From positions 124,001 to 188,000 of the forward strand of contig JADZGE010000012.1 in the NCBI GenBank assembly GCA_020854035.1: a stretch of DNA of 64,000 nucleotides. The letters run 5' to 3'. Positions 44,382 to 54,991 of this stretch are shown piece by piece. The notes under the pieces are model-generated. The model searched no databases. It was not told where the DNA came from and saw only the letters and a program-made list of their open reading frames with translations. Position numbers and translations under genes: made by a program. This DNA comes from Burkholderiales bacterium. Lineage in GTDB: Bacteria > Pseudomonadota > Gammaproteobacteria > Burkholderiales > SG8-41. Every line of letters begins with the position of its first letter. The first letter of the stretch is position 1.

Positions 44382-45404
44382 TCAGGCGGCGCGTTTTTCC
44401 AGATCGGGCGAGTACTTGCCGGCCGTGGCGAGCCCGTTCATGCGCGCGCGGTGGAGGAACGCCGCCTGCGCGGCGGCCACGTTCGCCGGCGAACCCTTCC
44501 ATGCCTTCAGCGCCGCCTGCTGCAGCGCGCGCCCGTAGGAGAAGGAAAGGAGCCACGGGACACCGCCCAGCCTGTTCATCGCGTCGAGGTGCGCGGTCGC
44601 GACCTCCTCGCTCTGCCCGCCCGAAAGGAAGGCGATGCCCGGCACCGCCGCCGGCACGGTGCGCTTGAGCACCGCGAGGGTGCGCTCGGCGACTTCCTGC
44701 ACCGGGGCCTGCTTCGGGCACTTCTTCCCGGAGATGACCATCGAGGGTTTGAGCACCATGCCTTCGGGCGCGACACGCTGGCTGGCGAGCGCCGCGAAAG
44801 TCTCCCGCAACGTCCACTCGGTGACCTCCTCGCAACGCTCGATGGTGTTGTCGCCGTCCATCAGCACTTCGGGCTCGACGATCGGTACCAGTCCCGCCGC
44901 CTGGCAGATCGCCGCGTAACGCGCGAGCGCGTGGGCGTTCGCGCCGACGCACGCCGCGGACGGGATGTTCGCGCCGATGGTGATGACGGCGCGCCACTTG
45001 GCGAACTTCGCGCCGAGCTTCACGTACTCCGCGCAGCGCCGCGCCAGATTGTCGAGGCCCTCGGTGATGGTCTCGCCGGGGCAAAGCGCCATGTCCTTCG
45101 CGCCGGCATCCACCTTGATCCCCGGGATGGCGCCCTGCCTCTCGATGAGCCGCGGAAACGGCGTGCCGTCCGCCGATTTCTGGCGCAGCGTCTCGTCGAA
45201 CAGGATCACGCCGCCGATGTACTGATCCATGCCCTTCGCCGAAAACAGGAGGTCGCGGTACGCGCGCCGATTCTCTTCCGTATTCTCGACTTCGATGCTC
45301 TTGAACCGCCGCTCGATGGTGCCCGTGCTCTCGTCGGCCGCGAGTATGCCCTTGCCGGGCGCGACCATGGAGCGGGCAACGGTGGTAAGGACCTGAACTG
45401 ACAT
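44382..45404 (-). CDS. Fructose-bisphosphate aldolase, class I (glycolytic type)
   Basis: 340 aa. Cleaves or forms fructose-1,6-bisphosphate. Class I marks: VAPGKGILAADESTGTIERR near the N terminus, GVILFDETLRQ, IKVDAGAKD, EPEVLMDGDN, the Schiff-base Lys in EGMVLKPSMVISGKK, and the phosphate-binding FLSGGQSEEVATAHLDAMN with SFSYGRALQQAALKAW. Last enzyme of the tkt-gap-pgk-pyk-fba block, separated from pyk by 159 bases that contain a CGCTAGAATAG -10-like box and a 14-bp palindrome AACCCGGCCGGGTT, so it may have its own promoter. GGAGG precedes the ATG. Confidence 0.94.
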   Translation of the reverse strand: MSVQVLTTVARSMVAPGKGILAADESTGTIERRFKSIEVENTEENRRAYRDLLFSAKGMDQYIGGVILFDETLRQKSADGTPFPRLIERQGAIPGIKVDAGAKDMALCPGETITEGLDNLARRCAEYVKLGAKFAKWRAVITIGANIPSAACVGANAHALARYAAICQAAGLVPIVEPEVLMDGDNTIERCEEVTEWTLRETFAALASQRVAPEGMVLKPSMVISGKKCPKQAPVQEVAERTLAVLKRTVPAAVPGIAFLSGGQSEEVATAHLDAMNRLGGVPWLLSFSYGRALQQAALKAWKGSPANVAAAQAAFLHRARMNGLATAGKYSPDLEKRAA

Positions 45405-45563
45405 GGGACCTCCTCGGTGCGGTGAGTGGCGAGCCGTGGACGGCGAATCGCGAAATCGGGGCCGCTATTCTAGCGCCGACCGCGGGGTCGAACCAGCCTC
45501 GTCCGGCGTCGTCCGGCTCCGGTCTCGAACCCGGCCGGGTTGCGTTGCTCGTCCCGGCGGCGG

Positions 45564-46994
45564 CTAGGCGTGCCGGTGCTCGCCCACCCTGACGATCTTC
45601 ATGGTGTTGGTGCCGCCCGCCTTGCCGAAGGGCTCGCCGATGGTGAGCACGATGTAATCGCCGTTCTGCACCACGCCCCGGTCGAGGAGCTCCTTCTCGG
45701 CCATGGCGAGCGCGAGCTCGCGGTTGCGCGCGCCCTTGAAGTCGACCGGGTACACCCCGCGGTAGAGCGAGACCCGCCGGCGCGTCTCGATCACCGCGCT
45801 CATCGCGTAGATCGGCACCGTGGTATGCATGCGCGACATGAGCAGTACCGTCTTGCCGCTCTGCGTGAGCGAGGCGACCGCCTTGATGTCGAGGTTGTTG
45901 GCGGTGAACACCGTCGCGCGCGCGATCGCCTCCTCGAGATCCGACGGCGGCCGCGAGCGGCGCCGGTCGTACTGGGTGAGCGTTTCCTCCTTTTCCGCCT
46001 CCACGCACACCCGCGCCATCGCCGCGACCGCTTCCGCCGGGTAGCCGCCGGTCGCCGTCTCGGCGGAGAGCATGACCGCGTCGGTGCCGTCGATCACGGC
46101 ATTGGCGACGTCGGAGACTTCCGCGCGCGTGGGAATGGGGTTGCTCACCATCGATTCCATCATCTGCGTCGCGGTGATCGCGAGCCGGTTCTTCTCGCGC
46201 GCGAGCCGGATCATCCGCTTCTGCAGCGCCGGCACCACCGCGTCGCCGACCTCGACGGCGAGGTCGCCCCGCGCCACCATGATGCAGTCGGCGGCGTCGA
46301 GCATCTCCTCGAGCGAGGCGATCGCCTCGGCGCGCTCGATCTTCGCGACCGTCAGCGCGCGCCCGCCGGCCTTGTGCATGAGGTCGCGCGCCCAGCGGAT
46401 ATCGTCGCCCGTGCGCGGAAAGGACACCCCCAGGAAATCGGCCCTGAGCGCCGCCGCGGCGCGGATGTCCTGCATGTCCTTCTCGGTGAGCGCCGGCGCG
46501 GTCAGGCCGCCCCCCTTGCGGTTGATGCCCGTGTTGTTGGAGAGCACGCCGCCCTGTTCGACGACGGTGTTGATGCGGGAACCGCGCACCGAGGACACGC
46601 CGAGGACGATACGGCCGTCGTCGAGGAGCAGCGTGTCCCCCGGCCGGACATCGTTCGGCAGATTCTTGTAGTCGAGACCGACCTGGCGCTGGTCGCCGAG
46701 GCGGCACTCGGAGTCGAGCGCGAACTTCGCGCCCGCCGCGAGCGTGACGCGCGCGTCCCGGAAGCGGCCGATGCGGATCTTCGGGCCCTGCAGATCCACC
46801 AGCACGCCGACGGTGCGGCGCGCCTTGCGCGCGAGCTCGCGCACGAGCTCCGCGCGCTTCGCGTGTTCCTCGGGCGTGCCGTGCGAGAAATTGAGCCGCA
46901 CGATGTCGAGGCCGGCGCCGATCATGCGCGCGAGCGTTTTCGGGTCGCTGGAGGCCGGCCCGAGCGTCGCGACGATCTTGGTGCGGCGGAGCAT
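45564..46994 (-). CDS. pyk: Pyruvate kinase
   Basis: 476 aa. Converts phosphoenolpyruvate and ADP to pyruvate and ATP. Marks: RRTKIVATLGPASSDPKTLA at the start, IVRLNFSHGTPEEH, VLVDLQGPKIRIGRF, the active-site segment ALTVAKIERAEAIASLEEML with the catalytic Lys, DCIMVARGDLAVEVG, ITATQMMESM and VMLSAETATGGYP; the C-terminal effector domain ends in GTNTMKIVRVGEH. The ATG at 46994 lies 23 bases after the pgk stop, consistent with an operon. Confidence 0.96.
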   Translation of the reverse strand: MLRRTKIVATLGPASSDPKTLARMIGAGLDIVRLNFSHGTPEEHAKRAELVRELARKARRTVGVLVDLQGPKIRIGRFRDARVTLAAGAKFALDSECRLGDQRQVGLDYKNLPNDVRPGDTLLLDDGRIVLGVSSVRGSRINTVVEQGGVLSNNTGINRKGGGLTAPALTEKDMQDIRAAAALRADFLGVSFPRTGDDIRWARDLMHKAGGRALTVAKIERAEAIASLEEMLDAADCIMVARGDLAVEVGDAVVPALQKRMIRLAREKNRLAITATQMMESMVSNPIPTRAEVSDVANAVIDGTDAVMLSAETATGGYPAEAVAAMARVCVEAEKEETLTQYDRRRSRPPSDLEEAIARATVFTANNLDIKAVASLTQSGKTVLLMSRMHTTVPIYAMSAVIETRRRVSLYRGVYPVDFKGARNRELALAMAEKELLDRGVVQNGDYIVLTIGEPFGKAGGTNTMKIVRVGEHRHA

Positions 46995-47017
46995 GTGACC
47001 CGGTGCGCGCGCGCCGC

Positions 47018-48205
47018 TCACCCGCGCCCGGAAGCCGCGCGCCGCTCCAGCACCTCGATCGCGGGGAGCTTCCTGCCCTCCAGGAACTCGAGGAACGCGC
47101 CGCCGGCGGTCGAGATGTAACCGATGCGGTCGGCGACGCCGAACTGGTTGATCGCCGCCACCGTTTCGCCGCCGCCGGCGATCGAGTACGCCTTCGCGCC
47201 TGCCACCGCCTGGGCGAGCGCCCGCGTGCCGCCCGCGAACTGCTCGTACTCGAAGACACCGAGCGGGCCGTTCCACACGATGGTGCCGGCCCCGGCGAGC
47301 CCGGCGGCGAACTCGCGCGCGGTCGCGGGCCCGATATCGAGTATCAGGTCGTCGGCGGCGACCTCCGCGGCGCGCTTGGTCACGGCCTTCGCCCGCGGCG
47401 AGAACTCCTTCGCGCACACGAGGTCCGTCGGCAGCGGCACGTCCCCGCCCCTCGCGCGGAGCCCGTCGATGATCCGCTTCGCCTCGCCGACGAGCTGCGG
47501 CTCGGCGAGCGACTTGCCGATCGGCCGGCCGGCCGCGAGCATGAAGGTATTGGCGATGCCGCCGCCGACGATCAGCCGGTCCACCTTCTCCACCAGCGCG
47601 GCGAGGATCGTGAGCTTGGTCGAGACCTTCGCGCCGCCGACGATGGCGACGAGCGGCCGGGCGGGCGCGCCGAGCGCGCGCGTGAGGGCGTCGATCTCCG
47701 CCGCCATGAGCGGGCCCGCGCAGGCAATCGGCGCGTGCTTCGCGACCCCGTGCGTGGTCGCCTCCGCGCGGTGCGCGGTGGCGAACGCGTCGTTCACGTA
47801 GACCTCGCAGAGCGCCGCCATCCTGCGCGCCAGGGCGTCGTCGTCCTTCTTCTCGCCCCGGTTGAAACGGCAGTTCTCCAGCAGGACCACTTCGCCCGGC
47901 TCGACCGCCACCCCGTCCAGCCAGTCCCGCCGCAGCGGCACCTCGCGCCCCAGCAGCTCGCCCAGGCGCTGCGCGACCGGCGCGAGCGAGTCCTTGTCGT
48001 CGAACACGCCCTCGGCCGGGCGCCCGAGGTGGGATACGAGCATCAAGCGGGCGCGCTGCGAGAGCGCGTGCCGGATGCCGGGGAGCGCCGCGCGTATCCG
48101 CGTGTCGTCGCCGATGCGTCCGTCGCGGACCGGAACGTTGAAGTCGACGCGCACGAGCACGCGCTTGCCGCGCAGGTCGAGGTCGGTCATTTTCAGTACT
48201 GGCAT
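47018..48205 (-). CDS. pgk: Phosphoglycerate kinase
   Basis: 395 aa. Transfers phosphate between 1,3-bisphosphoglycerate and ADP. Marks: [78 protein letters not shown], and the nucleotide-binding end [18 protein letters not shown] with [16 protein letters not shown]. The start at 48205 ([10 protein letters not shown]) matches the usual betaproteobacterial N terminus; 48190 is an internal alternative. In the operon between gap and pyk. Confidence 0.96.
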   Translation of the reverse strand: MPVLKMTDLDLRGKRVLVRVDFNVPVRDGRIGDDTRIRAALPGIRHALSQRARLMLVSHLGRPAEGVFDDKDSLAPVAQRLGELLGREVPLRRDWLDGVAVEPGEVVLLENCRFNRGEKKDDDALARRMAALCEVYVNDAFATAHRAEATTHGVAKHAPIACAGPLMAAEIDALTRALGAPARPLVAIVGGAKVSTKLTILAALVEKVDRLIVGGGIANTFMLAAGRPIGKSLAEPQLVGEAKRIIDGLRARGGDVPLPTDLVCAKEFSPRAKAVTKRAAEVAADDLILDIGPATAREFAAGLAGAGTIVWNGPLGVFEYEQFAGGTRALAQAVAGAKAYSIAGGGETVAAINQFGVADRIGYISTAGGAFLEFLEGRKLPAIEVLERRAASGRG

Positions 48206-48293
48206 GGGCGCCGGGGAGACCTGTCTACGGGGTTCGCTGCGCAGCATGCGCCGCGGCCGCGGCGTTGCCCGCCGCCGGCCCGCGGCGCGAGCT

Positions 48294-49337
48294 CTACGCC
48301 GCGACCTTCTTCGCGCCGGCGCCCGCGCCCGCGTTGACGAACGCGACCGTGGTGTCGAGCATGCGGTTGCTGAAGCCCCACTCGTTGTCGTACCAGGAGC
48401 ACACCTTGACGAGCGTCCCCTCGGCGACCTTGGTGAGCGTGGAATCGAACACGGAGGAGGCGGGGTTGTGATTGAAGTCGATCGACACGAGCGGCTCGCC
48501 GGTGTACTCGAGTATGCCCTTCAATTCACGCTCGGAGGCTTCCCTTGCCGCCCGGTTCACTTCCTCCACCGTGGTCGCGCGCTTCGCCACGAACGCGAGA
48601 TCGACGACCGAAACGTTGATCGTCGGCACGCGCACCGCGAACCCGTCGAGCTTGCCGTTCAGGTGCGGCAGCACCAGGCCCACCGCCGCCGCGGCTCCCG
48701 TCTTCGTGGGGATCATCGACATCGTGGCCGAGCGCGCGCGGCGCAGGTCGGAATGGTAGACGTCGGTCAGGACCTGGTCGTTGGTGTACGCGTGCACGGT
48801 GGTCATCAGCCCCGAGACGATCCCGATCCGCTCGTCGAGCGCCTTCACGAGGGGCGCGAGGCAGTTGGTGGTGCACGAAGCGTTGGAGATGACGGTGTGC
48901 GCGGGCTGGAGGCAGTCGTGGTTCACGCCGTAGACGACGGTCGCGTCGACGTCCTTGTCGCCGGGGGCGGAAATGATCACGCGCTTCGCGCCGGCCGCGA
49001 TGTGGGCGGAGGCCCTCGCCTTGCTGGTGAAAAGCCCGGTGCACTCCATCACGAGCTCGACACCGAGCTCCCGCCACGGCAGCTTCGCGGGATCGCGCTG
49101 CGCGCACACCCGGATGCGATCGCCGTTGACGACGAGGTGCTCGCCGTCGACCTCGACTTTCCCGGGAAACTTTCCGTGCGCGGTGTCGTGGCGGGTGAGA
49201 TGCGCGTTGATCTTCGCGTCGCCCAGATCGTTCACCGCCACGATCTCCAGCGGATGGCGTTTTCCGCCCTCGTAGTGCGCGCGCAGGATATTGCGGCCGA
49301 TGCGTCCATAACCGTTGATCGCGACCCGGATGGTCAT
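48294..49337 (-). CDS. gap: Glyceraldehyde-3-phosphate dehydrogenase, type I
   Basis: 347 aa. NAD-binding start [18 protein letters not shown], catalytic Cys in [17 protein letters not shown] (about residue 155), phosphate-binding [11 protein letters not shown] and [18 protein letters not shown], and the closing [19 protein letters not shown]. It has a C-terminal Ala/Gly/Lys extension ([13 protein letters not shown]). Second gene of the block after transketolase, with 87-88 base gaps on each side. Confidence 0.97.
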   Translation of the reverse strand: MTIRVAINGYGRIGRNILRAHYEGGKRHPLEIVAVNDLGDAKINAHLTRHDTAHGKFPGKVEVDGEHLVVNGDRIRVCAQRDPAKLPWRELGVELVMECTGLFTSKARASAHIAAGAKRVIISAPGDKDVDATVVYGVNHDCLQPAHTVISNASCTTNCLAPLVKALDERIGIVSGLMTTVHAYTNDQVLTDVYHSDLRRARSATMSMIPTKTGAAAAVGLVLPHLNGKLDGFAVRVPTINVSVVDLAFVAKRATTVEEVNRAAREASERELKGILEYTGEPLVSIDFNHNPASSVFDSTLTKVAEGTLVKVCSWYDNEWGFSNRMLDTTVAFVNAGAGAGAKKVAA

Positions 49338-49424
49338 GTGCCTTCTCCCGATGTCAAAAATCCGATTCTACTGCGGCGGGCGCGATCGCGCCCCCCGGGA
49401 GAACGGCGCCCGATCGACCCGCAT

Positions 49425-51428
49425 TCAGCCGGCGGCGAGGCGACGCACCGCTTCGGCCACTTTCCGCGCGGTGAATCCGTAGTGCTCGAACAGCGCCGCG
49501 GCCGGCGCGGATTCGCCGAAACGGTCGATACCGATTACCGCGCCCTCCAACCCCGTGTACTTCCGCCAGGGGTCCGTCACCCCCGCCTCGATCGCCACGC
49601 GCGGCACCCCGCGCGGCAGTACCGCCTCGCGGTAGGCGCCGTCCTGCCGGTCGAACGCGCCGGTGCAGGGCATCGACACGACGCGCACCGGCAGCTCTTC
49701 CGCCGCGAGCGCGCGCTGCGCGGCGAGCGCGAGCTGCACTTCGGAGCCCGTCGCGATCACCACGGCGGCGGGCGCCGCGTGGCCCTCCCTGAGGATGTAG
49801 CCGCCGCGGCGCACGTCGGCGAGAGCCTGCGGCCCGCGCTCGACGAACGGCAGGTTCTGCCGCGACAGGAGCAGCGCCGTCGGGCCGGCGGCGCGCTCGA
49901 GCGCCGCGCGCCACGCCACGGCGGTTTCCACGGTGTCACACGGGCGCCAGACTTCGAGGTTGGGAACGAGCCGCAGGCTCGCCGCCTGCTCGACCGGCTG
50001 GTGCGTCGGGCCATCCTCGCCCAGCCCGATCGAATCGTGCGTGAACACGTGGATCACGCGCACGCCGATCAGCGCGGCGAGGCGCAGCGCGTTCCTCGCG
50101 TAGTCGGAGAACACGAGAAAGGTGCCGCCGTAGGGGATGAAGCCGCCGTGGAGCGCGAGCCCGTTCATGACGGCGCACATGCCGAACTCGCGCACGCCGT
50201 AGAAGACGTAGTTGCCGGGTTGCGTCCGGCCCACCGCGCGGGATACCTTCGCCATCGTGAGGTTGGAGCCGGTGAGATCGGCCGAGCCCCCGAGCAGCTC
50301 GGGCAGCGCGGGCTTCAGCGCCTCGAGAGCGTTCTGCGAGGCCTTGCGGGTGGCGATCGTCTCGGCCTTCGCCGCCGCCTCGGCGACGAGGCGCTCGGCC
50401 CGCGCGGCGAACTCGGCGGGCAGCTCCCCGGCGAGGCGCCGGCGCAGCTCCGCGGCCTCGGCGGGGTAGGCCCGCTCGTAGGCGGCGAGGAGCTTGCGCC
50501 AGCGCCGCTCGGCGGCGGCGCCGCGTTTGCGCGCGTCCCAGCCTTCGTAGACGCGCGGCGGGATCTCGAATGGCGGGTGGGCCCAGCCGATCGCCGCGCG
50601 GGTGGCGGCCACTTCCGCCTCGCCGAGCGGCGCGCCGTGCGCCGCGCCGGTGTTGGCCTTGTTGGGGGCGCCGCGCGCGATCACCGTTTTCGCGCAGATG
50701 AGGGCGGGCCGTTCCCGGTCGCGCTTCGCCTTGCGCAGCGCCCGGTCCACCGCCGCCACGTCGTGGCCGTCAACCTCGTCGATCACCTGCCAGCCGTAGC
50801 CCTCGAAGCGGCGGCGCACGTCGTCGGTGTACCATTGCCGGATGCTGCCTTTCTCGGAATCGATCGAGATCCCGTTGTCGTCGTAGATCGCGATCAGCTT
50901 GCCCAGGCCCAGCGTCCCGGCGAGCGAACAGGCCTCGTGCGACACGCCCTCCATCATGCAGCCGTCGCCGAGAAAAACGTAGGTGCGGTGGTCGATGACG
51001 GGAAAATCGGGACGGTTGAATTCTGCCGCGAGAAGCTTCTCCGCGAGCGCCATGCCGACCGCGTTGGCAATGCCCTGTCCGAGCGGGCCGGTCGTCGTCT
51101 CGACCCCGGGGGTGAGGCCGCGTTCCGGGTGACCGGGCGTCCTGGAGCCGAGCTGGCGAAAGCGCCGCAGCTCCGCCATCGGCAGCTCGTAGCCGGTGAG
51201 GTGCAGCACGGCGTAAAGGAGCATCGAGCCGTGGCCGTTCGAGAGCACGAAGCGGTCGCGGTCGGGCCACGCCGGGTTGGCGGGATTGTGCCGCAGGTGC
51301 CCGTTCCAGAGCGCCTCGGCGATCTCGGCCATGCCCATCGGCATGCCCGGGTGACCCGAGTTCGCCTGCTGAACGGCGTCCATCGCGAGCGCGCGTATCG
51401 CGTTGGCAAGCTCGGCGCGATCGGTCAT
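49425..51428 (-). CDS. tkt: Transketolase
   Basis: 667 aa ThDP enzyme of the pentose-phosphate or Calvin cycle. Marks: [60 protein letters not shown], the ThDP motif [20 protein letters not shown], and in the second half [28 protein letters not shown] and [18 protein letters not shown]. Full length. The ATG at 51428 has a GGAG upstream, and a perfect TATAAT lies at 51470-51475. First gene of the central-carbon operon. Confidence 0.97.
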   Translation of the reverse strand: MTDRAELANAIRALAMDAVQQANSGHPGMPMGMAEIAEALWNGHLRHNPANPAWPDRDRFVLSNGHGSMLLYAVLHLTGYELPMAELRRFRQLGSRTPGHPERGLTPGVETTTGPLGQGIANAVGMALAEKLLAAEFNRPDFPVIDHRTYVFLGDGCMMEGVSHEACSLAGTLGLGKLIAIYDDNGISIDSEKGSIRQWYTDDVRRRFEGYGWQVIDEVDGHDVAAVDRALRKAKRDRERPALICAKTVIARGAPNKANTGAAHGAPLGEAEVAATRAAIGWAHPPFEIPPRVYEGWDARKRGAAAERRWRKLLAAYERAYPAEAAELRRRLAGELPAEFAARAERLVAEAAAKAETIATRKASQNALEALKPALPELLGGSADLTGSNLTMAKVSRAVGRTQPGNYVFYGVREFGMCAVMNGLALHGGFIPYGGTFLVFSDYARNALRLAALIGVRVIHVFTHDSIGLGEDGPTHQPVEQAASLRLVPNLEVWRPCDTVETAVAWRAALERAAGPTALLLSRQNLPFVERGPQALADVRRGGYILREGHAAPAAVVIATGSEVQLALAAQRALAAEELPVRVVSMPCTGAFDRQDGAYREAVLPRGVPRVAIEAGVTDPWRKYTGLEGAVIGIDRFGESAPAAALFEHYGFTARKVAEAVRRLAAG

Positions 51429-51469
51429 CGGGAGTCTCCGGCGCGGGACAGTGGCGCAAACGAGCCGCA

Positions 51470-51475
51470 ATTATA
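51470..51475 (-). promoter_or_regulatory. -10 box of the transketolase operon
   Basis: Minus-strand CGCTATAATTGCGGC; TATAAT is the sigma-70 consensus and lies 42 bases upstream of the tkt ATG. The -35 position shows no clear TTGACA. It lies between ntrX and tkt, so the glycolytic block is a transcription unit separate from ntrYX. Confidence 0.6.
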
Positions 51476-51492
51476 GCGGCGGGGATGGCGCG

Positions 51493-52749
51493 CTACTCGC
51501 CGTTGCGGCGGGCGAGCTTGATGCCGAGCTGCTTCAGCTTCCGGTAGAGGTGCGTGCGCTCGAGACCCACGGTCTCGGCCACGCGGCTGATGTTGCCACC
51601 CTCGCGCGCGATGTGATACTCGAAATAGACGCGCTCGAACGCGTCGCGCGCGTCGCGCAGCGGCCGGTCGAACGGCAGCTCCTGCATGACGTGCGCGCCG
51701 GCGGAGGGCTGCGGCAGGGCGCGGTTCACGTCCTCGAGCGCGATCTGGTCGGAGAGCGCGGTGAGGGCCAGCGTGCGGACCACCCCCTGGAGCTGGACCA
51801 GGTTGCCGGGCCATTCGTGGTTGCGCAGCGCGTTCAGCGCCGCGGTGGAGAACTGCCGCGGCGGCACTTCCCGCGCCTCGACCATGCGCGTCAGCATGAG
51901 GTTCGCGAGGTCGGGCACGTCCTCGCGATGCTCGCGCAGGCTCGGCAGCCGGATCGTCGTGCCCGCGACGGTGGCAAGGAGCCGGCTGTCGAACTGGCCC
52001 TGCGCGACGAGCTCGGGGAGCTCGCGCGAGGCGCCGCAGACGAGCCGCACGTTGTAGCGATCGAGCTTCGAGGCGAGCAGCAGCAGTCCCTTCTGCTCCA
52101 CCCGCGAGAGCTCGGCGATCTCCTGCAGGAACAGCACGCCCTCGCGCGCCTGGTTGAGCAGCTCGAGCGGCGCCTCGGCCAGCATCGCCGCCGATTCCGG
52201 CGCGGCCCACGGCGTGTTGCGCTGGTGCAGGAAGCGCGCCGCGAGATCTATGCCGCAGCCCGGCTCCCCCGTCAGCAGCAGCGGCGTGCGCAGCGCCGCG
52301 ACCCGTTCCAGGCGCTGCTTCAACTCGACGATGAGCGGCGCCCGTCCCAGCAACGCCAGCGAAAGTTCGGGCTGGGCCCGGTCTCCGCCGTGCTTGAGCG
52401 CGCGGCCGACGGTCGCGAGCAGCTTCTGGAGCGCGATCGGCTTCTCGAGAAAATCGAAAGCTCCCACGCGCGTCGCCTCGACCGCCGTGTCGATGGTGCC
52501 GTGGCCGGACATCATCACGACCGGCATGGTGAGCAGGCCCGCGCTCGCCCATTCCTTCAGCAGCGTGATGCCGTCGGTGTCCGGCATCCAGATGTCGAGG
52601 AGCACGAGGTCGGGCCGGTTGTGCCCGCGCCAGGCGCGCGCGGCGCTCGCGTTCTCCGCGAGATGCACCTGGTAGCCCTCGTCGCTCAGTATCTCCGAGA
52701 GCAACTCGCGGATGCCGATTTCGTCGTCAACAACGAGGATCTGCTGCAT
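51493..52749 (-). CDS. ntrX: NtrX-type response regulator with degenerate AAA+ domain
   Basis: 418 aa. Receiver domain with the phosphorylated Asp in PDLVLLDIWMPDTDG and VVMMSGHGTIDTAVEATRVG. The central domain keeps the length and end of a sigma-54 activator (REHREDVPDLANLMLTRMVE) but the Walker A is degenerate (LLLTGEPGCGIDLAARFLHQ), and the GAFTGA loop that contacts sigma-54 is absent. A C-terminal Fis-type helix-turn-helix follows (ISRVAETVGLERTHLYRKL). Partner of the NtrY kinase encoded 40 bases upstream. It probably regulates by binding DNA, not by sigma-54 remodelling. Nitrogen, redox or envelope control is known for NtrYX but not shown here. Confidence 0.9.
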   Translation of the reverse strand: MQQILVVDDEIGIRELLSEILSDEGYQVHLAENASAARAWRGHNRPDLVLLDIWMPDTDGITLLKEWASAGLLTMPVVMMSGHGTIDTAVEATRVGAFDFLEKPIALQKLLATVGRALKHGGDRAQPELSLALLGRAPLIVELKQRLERVAALRTPLLLTGEPGCGIDLAARFLHQRNTPWAAPESAAMLAEAPLELLNQAREGVLFLQEIAELSRVEQKGLLLLASKLDRYNVRLVCGASRELPELVAQGQFDSRLLATVAGTTIRLPSLREHREDVPDLANLMLTRMVEAREVPPRQFSTAALNALRNHEWPGNLVQLQGVVRTLALTALSDQIALEDVNRALPQPSAGAHVMQELPFDRPLRDARDAFERVYFEYHIAREGGNISRVAETVGLERTHLYRKLKQLGIKLARRNGE

Positions 52750-52789
52750 AGGCCGACCGAGCGCTAGTTTACACCCTGGTGAGCCGGCG

Positions 52790-54991
52790 TCAGTGGCTGC
52801 GCGCGAGCGCGCCGGGCGCCGGCTCGCGGCTCCCCGCGCCGGCGGCGGGGAAGGTGAGGGTCACGCGCGCGCCGCCGCCGGCGACGTTGGCGACCCGCGC
52901 CGTTCCGCGGTGCTCCTCGACGATCTTGCGCACGATCGCGAGCCCGAGTCCGGTTCCCCTGGGTTTGCTCGTCACGTAGGGCTCGAACGCGCGCGGGAGC
53001 ATGTGCTCGGGGAAGCCGGTGCCGTTGTCGGCCACGGTGAGCTCGACCGTGTCGCCGCGCGCCGTCGTCGCGATGACCACCCGCGGGCGGGTGGTCTCCG
53101 CGAGCGCGTCCTGCGCGTTCTGCAGCAGGTTGTGCATGACCTGCCGCAACTGCCCCGCGTCGCCCGCGACGCGCGGCAGGCCGGCCGCGAGCTCGAGCTC
53201 CACGCACCGGCCGAGGGACGCCTCGTAGAGCGTGAGGACCTCGTGGATGAGCGCGTTCAGATCCAGCTCGCGCACCGAAGGCTCGGGCGTGCGCGCGTAC
53301 TTGCTGAAGGCCTCGACCATGCCCTTCAGCGCGGCGACCTGGTTCACGATGGTCCGCGTCGAGCGCGCCAGGGTCTCCGAGTCGGCCGCGTCCAGCTTGC
53401 CCGCGAGCTTCGCCTCGAGCCGCTCCGCGGAGAGCTGGATCGGCGTCAGGGGATTGCGGATTTCGTGGGCGAGGCGGCGCGCCACCTCCGCCCACGCCGC
53501 GGCGCGTTGCGCCTGGGCGAGGTGGGTGATGTCGTCGAACACCACGACGCTGCCGCCCGCGGCTCCCCGCGGCAGCCGCGAGCCGCGCACCAGCAACTGC
53601 TGCCTGCCGCCGCGGTGGTCGCGTTCGATCTGCCGCTCCCACTCGCCCGCGCCGGCGCGCGTGAGCTCGCGCGCAAGCACCGCAGCGAACTCGGCGAGCG
53701 CGGGGCCGTCCCAGGCGCCCGGCGCGAGCGCGATGAGCGGCTCGAAATCCACCCCGAGCAGGGTGCCGGCGCTGCGGTTCGCGGAGCGCAGCCTCGATTC
53801 GTCGTCGAACGCGAGCACGCCCGCCGAGAGATTCGCGAGAATGCTCGCCAGGTACGCGTTCGCCTGCGCGAGCTCGCCCTGGTGGCGTTCCGCCGCCGCG
53901 CGCGCCTCGGCGAGCTGCTGGGTCATGCTGTTGAACGACTGCGTGAGCAGCCCCAGCTCGTCGGTGGACGCGACCGCCGCCTGCCGGCTGAAATCACCCT
54001 GCGCGACCGCCCGCGTGCCCTCGACCAGGACGTTGAGCGGCGCGGACAGCCGCTCGGAGAGCACGACCGCGAGGGCAAGCGCGGAAAGCAGCGCGAGGAG
54101 CAGGGTGAGTGTCAGCGTCAAGCCGTAGACGCGCTTCAATCCGCGCCGCGCCAGCGTGATCTCCTGATACTCGCGGTAGCCCGACTGAACGAACTCGGCG
54201 TCCTGCGCGAGCTGGGCGGGCACCGGCTGCAGGAGTTGCAGCACGAGCGGCTCCGCGGCGATGCTCGCCGTGCGCACCGGGGCGAGCACGCGCAGGTAGA
54301 GTCCGCGCTCCGGGATGGCCTCGATCCCGCGATAGGCCTGTTGCGCCCGCAACTGCCTCAGCATCGCGGGGCCGGGCGCATCCGGCAGCAGCCCCGCGCG
54401 CTCGTCGCCCGAGAACGCGACCACCCGGCCGCGCTCCGTGAGCAGCGCCGCCTCCTGCACGCCGGACTGCTCGCGCAGGGCGTTCAACGCCGCGATGTGC
54501 TCCTCCGGGGGGCGCGAGGAGAGCGCCAGGGCCATCTGCTCGCCGCGCGCGGCGAGCTCCTTCAGCATGGCGTCGAGCGCGCTGCGCCCGATATTGATGC
54601 CGCCTTCGAGCGCCCGGTCCACTCGAACGTCGAACCACGCCTCGATGGAGCGCGTCATGAACTGCACCGACAGCGCGTAGATCAGCACGCCCGGGATGAT
54701 CGCCATCAGCGCGAACAGCAGCACGAGCCGCAGCGTGAGCTTGGAGCCGAAGACGCCGCGCCGCAGCCTGCGGCGCAGCGTCACGAGCTGGTAGATCACC
54801 AGTGCCGTCAGCGTCGCGGCGACCGCGCCGTTCAGCATGAGGAGCGCCGGATAATACTCGGCGAAGAGCGCCGTGTCGGCGCTCGCGAGCGCGAGCGCCG
54901 CCAGCGCGACGGCGCCGAGGCTCACGCACGCCACCAGCACGAAGCGCACCGCGGCGCCGATGCGGGGCACGCGCGGGGGCGGCGCGATCAT
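52790..54991 (-). CDS. ntrY: NtrY-type sensor histidine kinase
   Basis: 733 aa. Four predicted membrane segments: two near the N terminus (IGAAVRFVLVACVSLGAVAL, YPALLMLNGAVAATLTALVI), one at LTLRLVLLFALMAIIPGVLI and one after a periplasmic domain of about 190 residues (VYGLTLTLTLLLALLSALAL). Then HAMP (ERLSAPLNVLVEGTRAVAQG), PAS (NAYLASILANLSAGVLAFDD), phosphoacceptor His in RRLAHEIRNPLTPIQLSAER and the ATPase boxes (NLLQNAQDA, VADNGTGFPE, GTGLGLAIVRKIVEEH). The ATG at 54991 overlaps the stop of the DUF4390 gene (ATGA). Signals to NtrX. Confidence 0.93.
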   Translation of the reverse strand: MIAPPPRVPRIGAAVRFVLVACVSLGAVALAALALASADTALFAEYYPALLMLNGAVAATLTALVIYQLVTLRRRLRRGVFGSKLTLRLVLLFALMAIIPGVLIYALSVQFMTRSIEAWFDVRVDRALEGGINIGRSALDAMLKELAARGEQMALALSSRPPEEHIAALNALREQSGVQEAALLTERGRVVAFSGDERAGLLPDAPGPAMLRQLRAQQAYRGIEAIPERGLYLRVLAPVRTASIAAEPLVLQLLQPVPAQLAQDAEFVQSGYREYQEITLARRGLKRVYGLTLTLTLLLALLSALALAVVLSERLSAPLNVLVEGTRAVAQGDFSRQAAVASTDELGLLTQSFNSMTQQLAEARAAAERHQGELAQANAYLASILANLSAGVLAFDDESRLRSANRSAGTLLGVDFEPLIALAPGAWDGPALAEFAAVLARELTRAGAGEWERQIERDHRGGRQQLLVRGSRLPRGAAGGSVVVFDDITHLAQAQRAAAWAEVARRLAHEIRNPLTPIQLSAERLEAKLAGKLDAADSETLARSTRTIVNQVAALKGMVEAFSKYARTPEPSVRELDLNALIHEVLTLYEASLGRCVELELAAGLPRVAGDAGQLRQVMHNLLQNAQDALAETTRPRVVIATTARGDTVELTVADNGTGFPEHMLPRAFEPYVTSKPRGTGLGLAIVRKIVEEHRGTARVANVAGGGARVTLTFPAAGAGSREPAPGALARSH

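Noticed and set aside
45526-45541. AACCCGGCCGGGTT palindrome after pyk as a terminator
   Set aside because: Loop too small and no U-tract; in a GC-rich sequence a 14-bp palindrome of this kind is weak evidence.
44257-47259. 1000-codon open frame on the minus strand
   Set aside because: It overlaps aldolase and pyruvate kinase in a different frame; those two are unambiguous.
47862-51476. 1204-codon open frame on the plus strand
   Set aside because: It runs antisense through pgk, gap and tkt, whose minus-strand proteins are complete and recognisable. Its own translation is Arg/Ala/Gly-rich without any family motif.
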